From positions 37,443 to 101,442 of the forward strand of contig KB303020.1 of NCBI GenBank assembly GCA_000328365.1: a stretch of DNA of 64,000 nucleotides, given 5' to 3'. The DNA is from Capitella teleta (taxonomy: Eukaryota > Annelida > Polychaeta > Capitellidae). The position numbers were made by a program, and so were the translations under genes. Positions 45,153-56,700 of the stretch are shown here, in pieces. The notes under the pieces are model-generated. The model was not told where the DNA came from, did no database searches, and was given only the letters and a program-made list of their open reading frames with translations. Numbering within the stretch: position 1 is the first letter of the stretch; the number at the start of each line of letters is the position of its first letter.

Positions 45153-47021
45153 TGTGGATGGTGAATGATCCACGATGACCGAGGCTCGTTTGCTCTCTGT
45201 CTCGAACTACATTGACTTAATAAAAGCTTAGATTTACGCCTCCGGGTGCCAGCCACGCAAAACGACTCCCAATTTGGGGCCCATACTAATTTATACTTGA
45301 AGGTATACTTGAATGATTACCGCAGTGTGTCATGTTTTGTGGTGCCTCACACAGAAAAATCACCTAATGATTTTTCAGTGGTGTGTCACGCTTAATTTTT
45401 TTTTTTTTTTTTTTTTTATCTTTTTTTTTTTTTTTTTTTTTGGGGGGGGGGGCGGTTGCGATTCCGCATCATAAAGGTGAGTATCAGAGATATGTTAAGA
45501 CACTACTAAATCTATGGTAAGCATTATCGAATGGCGACAGGTCGTGGGGGAGAGATGGTGAAAAATGAGGAAAAGGAGTGGTGGGGTGGGGAAGAAACCC
45601 GTTCTCATAGTTAAACAGGGGACATAAGTCATCTGTGTGTTCTTAAGCATACGATCACTGGAGAAAGGTTTTTACGCGAATGTGTTTCTGTTTGTTTTAT
45701 ATCTAGACATGAGAACGCCTTCCTCGTTACCCAATGGAAGTTCATTAATTATAGTGATGATTATGGGTTGACAAGCATTGGCTACATAATATTATCAGAA
45801 CGTGTATATGCCTTTGCCCTGTTTGCAGTCAAGAATGAGTTATTAAATACGTTTCCATGTACACGTTATCAGTTGGATCCGTGTTGGGTAGCAATGACGT
45901 CACCCTATTGTATCGAGAGTTGAATCCACGAAAATCTTTGATATTGTAATCGACATCGCTATTCTGCAAAATGGAGAATGCATGGCAACCGCAAATGGCA
46001 AATGCACTGAGTAAACTGACAGGAGAAATTCCCGATTATGGCCGACATCTGCTTAAAACAATAAACTCACAAAAAAGTACAAAGAAAAAAAAAAGAGAAA
46101 ATAAATTCTTTAAAAAGAGTGAAAAAGGGGGAAGAATAGAAGTGGAAGAGATGAACAAAAGGGATCGTGCTCTGGGTGGTTTGTTGAAGTTGCATATAGT
46201 GTTGCCTTGTAATGAATGTGTCAAAATGTAATACATGGATATGTACATGGTTTGACACAATTCTGTGACACATTATGTCATTTACCAATAATAAATGTAC
46301 ACTTTGTTTGAGGAACTTGGCCAAACATTGTTTCGTGCTTGTGAAATTCGCTTTATTTCCTCAAAGGTGGTGACAATTATTGATGATATCGAATTAAGAA
46401 TTTTTTTATTTCTGGCATGACCCTGAAAATGCACGATAATGATTATTATATATTTTTAATGAAAATAAATCAAACATTCATATGCATCATAAAAAGACTT
46501 CGTCACATATCCACGATGTTTAAAACATTAAAATTAAGAAATAAAGTTCATATAATTTATATAAGGTAAAAATACATGAACAGTGCGGAGAAATTGCGTA
46601 CATGGTTAGAAAGTACAAGACAAACATCACTGAAAAAGCACTCGAGCGACGATCAAAAGGTGAGCGAAATATATGATTAAAAGCGACATGCAAGTTCCTA
46701 TAAATAGAGAGGGCAAAATTACTGTAGTGCCTCGTTCAAGCACCGTGAACAATTCATGTCGAACAGTGATTGAGCAGATACGCTCAGGGATCCCCCAGTG
46801 GATCTCCCGTCTGCACTAACGGGTATATATACCAGGCATGCTCGTCAAAAAAGACAGTGAATTCAGTAGAGCCCAATTGACTCGTGTGTTTCATTGAGCT
46901 CCTACATTACACTAGAGAGACATGCAATAAAAACAATATCTTTAAAAATATATATCTTAGAAAGAACGATTTCTGCATATCGAAAGAGCAATTCCTGTAT
47001 TACACACACACACACACACCA

Positions 47022-47028
<7 letters not shown>

Positions 47029-47052
<24 letters not shown>

Positions 47053-47137
47053 CAAAACAAAACAAAACAAAACAAAACAAAACAAAACAAAACAAAACAA
47101 AACAAAACAAAACAAAACAAAACAAAACAAAACAAAA
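47029..47137 (+). repeat. (AAAAC)n microsatellite
   Basis: About 21-22 pentamer units, preceded by a CA run. The NKTKQ-type frames across it are artefacts of the repeat. Confidence 0.97.
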
Positions 47138-47671
47138 CGGGAACCCTCAGTTGCTTGTTATCGCTTAATAGGGCATCGCTTATTTTTTGTTTTGTTTTTT
47201 CTCCGACATAGATAAATATGTATAATTATATAATGATAGTTTGTTGTTGTTGTTGTTGCTTTTTTGTTTTTGTTATTGTTTTGTTTTGTTTTTTGTTTTT
47301 TGTTTTTTTGCAACGTAGGTCTACAGGGCAATATAAGAGACAGGGAAATTCGATTTTTAAATATATTGGTTCCACGGCATGAAAAGTGGTCAAGGTTTTC
47401 AAATTGGTCTTCTTGCTGCCTTAATCAATATCAGTTTATTCTTATACAAGAGGTCAGATTGAAAAGGAACAAACATAACAATCAAATGAAGACTGAGAAC
47501 AATCAGAAATTGTATTCTGAGTCAAAACACAATGATTGAACATGCATGTAGCCAACAAAACAATAACACCTGAACAAATAAGGGACTTGCTCAACGATAC
47601 ATGTAATTAAATCACAAATATATACATACTTATATGAATGAATGTGCAGTACACACACACACACACAAAGA

Positions 47672-47714
47672 ATCATAACGCTAAAATCATAACGGTACTA
47701 ATCGACGTTATGAT
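47672..47714. promoter_or_regulatory. Triple ATCATAACG cluster before MRPS9
   Basis: Exact ATCATAACG at 47672 and 47686 on the plus strand and at 47706 on the minus strand, ending 34 bases before the MRPS9 ATG. The second and third form an inverted pair spaced by 11 bases. The word recurs elsewhere in unrelated context, which suggests a bound site. The factor is unknown to me. Confidence 0.5.
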
Positions 47715-47747
47715 TTCACAGAACTCATTTTTGGGTTTCCATACAAA

Positions 47748-50700
47748 ATGGCAGCGCCCATCAGCCGAAGTTTAGGACAAATTATTCAGAATGTATCAGC
47801 TCTACAAATTCGAACTCCGGTTCTATCTACAGTTCTGAAGGTACATAATCCCTCCAAAATTGAATGTGACATATTTCTTGGTACACACGCGGTCAGCTCC
47901 CTCCCCTCTCCCGATTGATGGCTGCCTTGAATCACCTGACACTCAGTCACTCTTGACTGTGATTGTTAAAGCTAATAAAGGGATGGGGAACTGAATTTTA
48001 AGTGATGTTCTATTGACTCATAGCATCAATTGATAGCATTCCGTGCCCAAAACACCATGCCTGGATGCAAGCGTAAGGAAATAATCCATTCCGAATATCG
48101 GGGTTAGCATTGCGCCTATGGGAGAATGGCTTCCATTGCGAAGTATAGGAGGCAAACGTCAGCTGATGGCTTGGTTTGGCTGATGGCTGATTGGTCCCGT
48201 TCCTCTCGTGAAGCTATCGATTTCAGCCAATCAGAGCAGATCATCTTCGCCATAAAAGGACATCTCTGTTGTTTACGAAACGAAAGCGCATGCGTGGTGC
48301 ACTCTGGCTGACCTTTTTACTGTTTCAGGATGAGAAACGTGGTAGGTGTCCTAGAAAATCGCTTGTTAAAATAAGAAAAATAGCGAGAAAAAAAAAATTT
48401 TCGCGCCTGACTGGTGGCAAAATGATTATTCTATCTATTTCCGAAAAGAAAATAAAAAAATATCCAGGGGTTTAGTCGCAGGACACGCTGATATGACGAG
48501 GCCCATTGTAAAAAATGGGGAACTCGGTGTTTTATCACAGCTCCTGACGTCACGAATAATTAGCATTATACCTCCCGCGAAATCGTTAGCGATGATATTC
48601 CTTGTGTGGGCCAGGCATAGGAATCATTTTTGGTGCATCAAATAACGACTCAAAGTCCATTTTTAACCAGTTCTCCCTCCCTTTAATCATAATCATAATC
48701 ATTATTATCATAATGTTATAATCTCGTTCCAAGACTCCTCAAGACTCCCTCAACTTAAACAAACAAACCACATATTATTCTTACCAAATACACATATCGA
48801 TGATCCAGGGCTAGGGTTCGAGCCACGTAGCGGCGAGGTGTCTTTGGAAATGGCGATTGGCGGTCATTATTCCTATGCTAGTTCACGGCATGAATGAAAT
48901 CAACAATTCCAATAGTAACTTCAATAATCATTTGTGTAACCACCGCAATAACCATTGCACAAGAAATAGTCCCTCACCATAAACGAACAAACCCCACATT
49001 ATTTGCCATTCAACACTCACCAGTTACATACAAACATTTATGATCCCAAGGTTAGGGTTTAGGGATTGAGCCGCGTAGCGGCGAGGTGTCTTTGGAAACG
49101 GCGATTGCGGTCAATATTCCCATGCAAGTCAACGGTATGAATGAAATCAACAATTCCAATAGTAACTTCAATGACCATTTGTGTAACCACCGCAATAACC
49201 ATTGCCCCAAAATCATGATTGACAACGCGTAAGGATACACATAAGCGAAATCAAGTAAAACGTAATGATCGAGATGCGCAAGGCTAGTAGAGGAAAGGTG
49301 GTGGCATACACAAATTGCTAACTTTCCCCCAAAAAACATACCCAATTTTTGTCTCTATACCCCAAAAAAATCATAGCGCCCTTTTTTAGAGCGATTGGGG
49401 GACCCTCCCCCCAATTGCATAATTTATGGTCTGGGGTTATTTGACAAGTGCTCCCGGGTGTCACCCGCAATCTCACCCTCCCTCCTGCTCACACGCCAAA
49501 GTAGAGCATCCCACCCTCATTCTTAAATCGCCAGTGTATATTTGTTTTATTCCACTAATGACTAAAGTTACACCGATATACTAGTATCATAAGTATGCAG
49601 TGGCGAGAGTAATAATAGCCAATGAGCGATCACGGCACTGTATACATCTTTTGTAACAAGCATGATCATGTGAAAGGTCTACATGCCCTAGAACAATACT
49701 GTAGAACAGGAAACATTTGCGCTGCATGAAACGTTCGCTATATTCGCGGTCATGGTCGACCGCGAATATCAGGTGCGCGCGAAATATCCGCCACGAAGGG
49801 CGGTCACATTAGTGATCCAGTGCGCGATCAATACTAGTATTACAACAGATTACATAACCACTAGCCCACCACCGACGCAGTCTTGTGGGATATTGATGGC
49901 TTAACTTTTTTTATATTTCCCAGCTATGGGCCACGGCTGTTCATAGGTGTACGCGAGTAAAGGGGGAAGGCCTACTAGTACAGTATACTAGTACTAGTAA
50001 TATAAACGATTTCTTAACTGATCGATCAGTTAACAGTTGCATCATTTTAAAGGGAGGGAGAACTGGTTAAAAATGGACTTTGAGTCGTTATTTGATGCAC
50101 CAAAAATGATTCCTATGCCTGGCCCACACAAGGAATATCATCGCTAACGATTTCGCGAGAGATATATTGCTAATTAGGCGTGACGTCAGGAGCTGTGATG
50201 AAACACCGAGTTCCTCCCATCTTTTACAATGGGCCTTGTCATATCAGCGTGTCCTGCCACTAAACCCCTGAATATTTTTTTATTTTCTTTTCGAAAATAG
50301 ATAGAATAATCATTTTGCCACCAGTCAGGCGCGGAAATTTTTTTTTTTTCGCTATTTTTCTTATTTTAACAAGCGATTTTCTAGGACACCTACCATGTTT
50401 CTCATCCTGAAACAGTAAAAAGGTCAGCCAGAGTGCACCACGCATGCGCTTTCGTTTCGTAAACAACAGAGATGTCCTTTTATGGCGAAGATGATCTGCT
50501 CTGATTGGCTGAAATCGATAGCTTCACGAGGGGAACAGGACCAATCACGGCAAGCCTTCAGCTGACGTTTGCCTCCTATACTTTGCAATGGAAGCCATTC
50601 TCCCATAGGCGCAATGCTAACCCCCATATTCGGATTGCATTATTTCCTTACGCTTGCATCCAGGCATGGTGTTTTTGGCACGGAATGCTATCAATTGATG

Positions 50701-53700
50701 CTATGAGTCAATAGAACATCACTTAAAATTCTGTTCCCCATCCCTTTAAGCATCAAGTTACAAGAATTACTAGTATCCAGGTGCGCTGCTTCGATCTCGG
50801 CGTACTAGTCTGCTAGTATTATAAGTATGCGGTTAATTGGTTTTTATGAGGGGGAGGCCGGAGGGGGAGAGAAGGCCTACTAACGCTAACACTGTTATGA
50901 AACATTGAGTAATCAGCAATCGTCGCACCGTGTAGGCCTACCGATCGTCTGCCTTGCTTGTCGAATTCTCTGGGCATATGGGCGATCTTATGTAATGAAG
51001 ACCCTATGAACTAGTATACTAGTACGCTTGACCGCGAATAATTATGACCCTACGCTTGACCGCGAATATTGCATGCCGCGAATAAGTGCCTGAGGCATGA
51101 AACCGCGAAAGTTTCAGTCCGCGAATGATTCCTGTTCTACAGTAACTATGTACAGTGACTGGTGAGCATCGATCATGATCTGACGATGCTTTGCTGAACC
51201 TGATTTTAACTCAAAAGTCCTCGGAAATGACACTTTCCATATTTCAATTTATAAAAATTTTTTCGGCCATTCCGGGGGACCATGCCCCTTGAGCCCCCTG
51301 GGCGGCCTGTGCGGCTTGTGCCGCTTCGCGGCTTGCCAAATTCCCCCGCATTCTAACTCTCCTGGTCTGCTATGTACAGATTATGGCTATATGGAGTTAT
51401 GACGGTTAGTGTGGAGCACTTGCCGAATTAACCCGGACCCCAAATTATGCAATTGGGGGAAGGGCCCCTCATCGCTCTAAAAATGAAGGTGTTGAGTAGC
51501 TTGTCGATTATAACCATGTTCATGCGTAGCTCATTATAATATTAAAATATCTCCTCTTGACCTTATGAATATAAGGTCACTTCTTTACTGAACATAATAT
51601 CATCAGCGAACACCAATTTGGCTTCCGTAAAAAATTCAGTACAGAAATGGCCCTGGCAGTTACAATAGATAACATTACCTCGAAATTAGATAAAAAACAT
51701 AAAGTAATAGGGTTATTTTTAGACTTGAAAAAAGCATTTGATACTGTAGACTATAATATATTAATTCAGAAACTGGACCATTATGGGATTCGTGGAAATA
51801 TACTACATCTACTGAAAGATTATTTAAATAATAGAAAACAAACAGTAATAATAAATAACACAATGTCTCAGGCTCTCACTGTTGAATGCGGAATACCCTA
51901 AGGGAGTATTCTGGGTCCATTGCTTTTCATAATTTATATTAATGATCTTCCTAATGCACTACACAACTCCAAACCCATCATGTATGCCGATGACACTAAT
52001 ATTTTTCTACATGGCAATAACTTGAAAGATATGACCGACTCTTTTAATGCAGAACTACTATCACTGAATGAATATCTCAAATGTAATCGCTTGTCGCTCA
52101 ATGTAAACAAACCTTATTCTATGCTCTTCTCCACGAATAGCTCACTGCAGGACACAGTCCTCTCTATCAATTGATGGTACCATCATTGACACTGTCAAAA
52201 CTACTAACTTTCTTGGCGTTAAAATAGACAATAGATTAACCTTTGCAGAACACCTGACCCATACATGCAATAAAGTTTCAAAATCAATAGGTATCATATA
52301 TAAGGCTCCAGAACAGGTTGCTAAGGTTACCGATCAACACAAAATAATGATTTGGGTTCGTCGCCTCGAGTCGGAAAATGATGATAAATCATCAATATCT
52401 CGAGTTATAGGGTTAATAGCATATCACAAGACGTCTGTGGGTCGCTTTGCGGCATTCCTGGGGTGTTACTTTTTATATTTTTTATTCATTAAAATTTGTG
52501 AACAAAATCACATAAATGTGAAGGAGGCAAAGCCTATAAAACACACATTCAAGAAAAGTAAAAGAAATAGAAATGAAACTTATAAAAGAACACATTAGTG
52601 ATTCATTGATCAGTTACGACGTCATTTGAAGCTCCACGAGCGGCAAATATGCGAACCAAACCGATTTGACTAGAGAATCAGAACCAGTGAATATGCGCTG
52701 TTTGTGACTCATTTTTACCATGTAAATGATATCAGGTAATTATTATTGTGCACTGGAATGATTAATTAGGGTGTGTATTTCGTGAATTTGGCATTTTCTC
52801 TGGCAATATGGTTGATCTTTAAATATTATTGAGGAGTGTATTCTCACATGTTGAGTCATCCTTATGCTCAATCAATGTTTTTGAATCTTTCAGAGTCGGT
52901 GTGCGTCATGTGGCGGTCATTCCAGAGCAGCTTTATTTTCAACATCACAGAGACGCCATGAAATTGGGCACGCAGGAGCTGAAAAAGCGGAGAAAATCAG
53001 CAATGCTATGAGGGCGTACTTGGAGAGAGCAAAAGCACATGGTATGTATGTCTCCACAAATGACTCTCAACTGGATGCTTAGAGATTCTTCCCTTTCCAT
53101 AGATGCTTTTATGCAGGGCGAGATCTCAGAGTATGAAATTGGCAAGCGGCATTTGGCAAATATCATGGGAGCTGATCCAGATAACTTTTCTCAGGAGGAT
53201 ATTGATGTGAGTACAATTAAACACAGTAGTAACCCCTTGATTCATGTATCATCCTGATAGGGATGTCCGAAGCAATTTTACATCTGTCAGTTCATCCAAT
53301 GAGCTGTATAATTTCCCCAGATCTGTGGCTATTCTTTCTTTAGAGCGGTTGAATGTCTCTTGAGGACAAATGATATGTTCTGTACCCCGTGTGAATTGAA
53401 ATACTAGTAGCGCATACTGGATTGAGAACAAAATTATTCAGCTTGGAAATTTGAACAAAAAATTGTGAGCTATATACTGTCGGCATTCTCCCACCACTAT
53501 CTGTTCTATATAAAATTTGATGCCAAATAAAACAATTCAATTCAATGCAATCCAATACTAATGATTTATTCGCCTTGTAATTGTAATTATTAAATGCAAA
53601 TGTATATTGACATACATTGACATGCTATCATCAACTGACCATGAATGACTCAACCATGATGCATGAAAGTTTGATTTATGTCATCCGCCAATGGCAGCCA

Positions 53701-56700
53701 TGTCTAGAAAAATCTTATTTCTTGGCATTCAAAATAGAAGATGTTTGCCGTCTAAATCGGAAGTAGAGAGTCATTACAACCGGTAACTCATAACCGCCCG
53801 TATCTTAACACCTGGATGCTCCATTCGGTCTCATGGTCTCCCTGAAAACATTGTGAGGGCTCTGACTCTTGAAGACGCTACACTATTATTCAAGTTTCAA
53901 AAGGTGCTAAAACCAAAATGTATTGAGTATAACCATAATGCTTTTTTTTTTTTTTTCTGGCGGGACAATACTAAAGTGAGTTTCCCTGCCGCAAAGCTGA
54001 AGTATCGCCAGAAGTTGCCTCTGAAATATTTACGAATTACATATCAATTGTATCATTAAATTTCTTAGGAATGTGTAAGAGGTCTTGGTATTTTTATAAG
54101 TCAAACTGCCCAGATTTTGAACCCCCCTGGCGCCTCTGTGCTTTAGCACAGCTTCCCTATATTTTTCTTGTTCTCAATCTTTTAGTAAAAGCCTGCCCTG
54201 TGAAAATCCCAGAATAAGCACTGTATAGATAATTAATTAGCTATTATAGTATATTATCTGGTTTGGCTTGTTGCCATGTGGCTTTATCCTGATCCGGCCC
54301 TCCGCCCAGTATGAGATGCCGACCCCTGGCTTAGGCAGAGGATGAGTGCATGGCAGTTTCACTTTACATAGGCGCGCACTGCACAAATATTCGCGTGGGC
54401 CATAGTTGTGTTATGCTTAAAAGAACAGTCTGAAGAAGAAGAACTGGCCAGGAGGACATGCATGGTGTGCTTCGTGTCAGTTCAATTGAAGATATTCCAT
54501 GCTTGGTATTCTGTTTACAGCATTAGTGACTGCAATCCTATGCGACCGTGGGGGGTCGAGGTCCCGGGTTTGGGACCCGATCAGCCGAGGGCGTTATGAT
54601 TGTGAATTATAATTGTAAATCTTCATTGACTCTGCAGTGCTGCCCAACTGCGTAACAAGGCCGGGCGCTGTGTACTACTGTCTATGGTGGTATGCAGGAT
54701 AAAGAACCCTTGAGATTTATCGATAAGAGTAGGGGGAAACCCTGGTCCCGGCTCTTCTGTTCTGGCGCCCGTATCATCCGAATGGTTTGGGTTGAGCCGT
54801 AAAACCCCATCATGATGTATAAATATGTAAGCATAGCGCATTCTAATGCATCATAATGTAATTTCTTCATTCTTGGAATCATGACGCTCTTTATAAACAA
54901 AATCATAACGTCTCAACATTATCATAACGCTCTAAGTCTTCGTATATCCATAATGCACCTTTCTCTCGTCAAATCATAACGTTTTTTTTTGTGCTTTCAT
55001 AACGTAACTTTCGTGTGTCCCTTCTCACCTTCATCTTAATAAGAATTACCAGTAAATTTGTCCCTGCCTGCTGTATTATGTATACTAGTATCATCTCTAC
55101 ATTTTATCTTCCAGAAAGCGGTCGAATACCTCCTGCCCTCCGGTCTCTTCGACAAAGAAGCCCGACCGAAAATGAAGGTAAGTCACTCCTACACCCCCTT
55201 GCCGTCAGAAATGGGCCATAACGATGCCAGCACATGCTCCATGCGTTGATTCGACCAGATTCCATCTGCGATGTTTGCAGCTAATTTGCGAGGGTTGCCG
55301 GGCGGCGCTGCCCCTCCTTCACCCGATTACGCCACGGGCAGCCCCCCGGGATGGCAGGAGGGGCCTCCGCGGCTCGGTGCCTCCCGGGCCAGAGGTCGCC
55401 GTATAGCGACGCTGCTAATGATCCCGATTGCATGCCTCGCCATTCTGATGCGGTTAGCTGGCCTCACCTCTCTTCGCCCTCTATTATCGCCGGTTGCCCG
55501 CCAAAGCCTCTCGGTTGCATGCCTCCACACGGCCAGTGAGAATATTAGCTCTGTGGAATGCGCTGTTTGCCCGTGTTTGCTCTCGCGGCATCAATGGCCA
55601 ACCCTCTGCTCTGGCCAATTGCTGATACTCTGAACACAGCTTAATCAGTCTCACTTCTTTTGCAGCACCCCCATGACGTCATACCGAAGCGCAAAGGTGA
55701 GTGTCACCGTGACCTTTGAACCCTCAGCTTGTATGATCTCTTGTCCTCAGCGGCTGAGTTCGATGTCGACGGTCGACCCTTCCATACGTATTTCTACACA
55801 GCGAAACCACAGTTCTTCAAACTTATGCATGTCAGTGGATATTCCATGTAATTCGTTATAATCAATATACATTCGCTATTCTGTTATTTGACCTTTTTCG
55901 CATGCATGCATCTTTTGCAGGACGCTGTTTTTGTGCTCGAATCGCTGAAGAAAGAAGAAGACAAAATGCTGCGCAGAGGAGAGGAAGCGAACGCAGACAA
56001 GAAGATGTGAGTTCATTTCGTCCTCCTCGTCCATTCATGTGCATTTCGTCCTCGTAGAATCATCGGCGCCAGTGTTTGGTTGACGAAACCTGCCGTTGAA
56101 GAGAAACTGCAGGAGAAGTTATCCGATGAAGAGGTACTGAAGAGTCTAAGGTCTAGCCTTATGCAATTTCATATCAGAATTGATATTCACCATGTTAAGG
56201 TGGCCAGAATGCCAGCGGCCTCTTACAGGCCTTAGCCAGGTCTCCTGGATTTCATCTCACTACTTCACTCGCATCTGCATTATATACTCACCCATTATAT
56301 ACTTTTCCCAATAAGCGCACATTCTCTCTCTCTTCTCTCTCTACAGCTGAACAAATTTAATGTAGATCAATTTTTCATATATAATTATATGAAATTATGA
56401 TGAAATAATTATTTCTCTCCTGCTTAATATAATTTCAGTACGATTCGTTCATCAGACTCTTCACTCGCATCATTGAACATCCGATTTCGTACGCTGAGGA
56501 GACGTTCATCATGCAGTACCGTCGAGTCCTGTCCGCCGAATCCATGATTAGCAGTATCCCAGAGGTATTGATACTTATTGGGCACTTCCAGTAATACTTT
56601 TTGTATTCGTTTTAGCTTATATACGATGAGGCTGGACGTCCTTACCAGGAGGCGGAAGGTGCGTGCTCATTAAAGACCTCTTGTACCAACACAGTCAGCT

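Larger units (their letters stand above)
45153..47747. other. Intergenic sequence with simple repeats
   Basis: No exon recognised. It contains a long T run followed by a 10-G run (about 45393-45453), a CA run near 47005 and the (AAAAC)n tract described separately. An 86-codon lysine-rich frame at 45971-46231 has no known relative. The last 80 bases before 47748 are the presumed MRPS9 promoter. Confidence 0.5.
49381..51490. repeat. Inverted ~70-bp arms enclosing the M2-type element
   Basis: TAGAGCGATTGGGGGACCC with CCAATTGCATAATTTATGG at 49387-49435 matches, in reverse complement, CCCCAAATTATGCAATTGGG to CATCGCTCTA at about 51431-51480. Each arm goes on to an ACTTGCC/GGCAAGTGCTCC-type word on the inner side. 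The arms may be the ends of an older transposon into which the 49699-51142 element inserted. Confidence 0.6.

Noticed and set aside
46884-47211. Frames with repeated NKTKQ
   Set aside because: Translation of the (AAAAC)n tract.
48800-48840. GGTTCGAGCC as a tRNA gene B box
   Set aside because: No A box at the right distance and no cloverleaf could be drawn around it.
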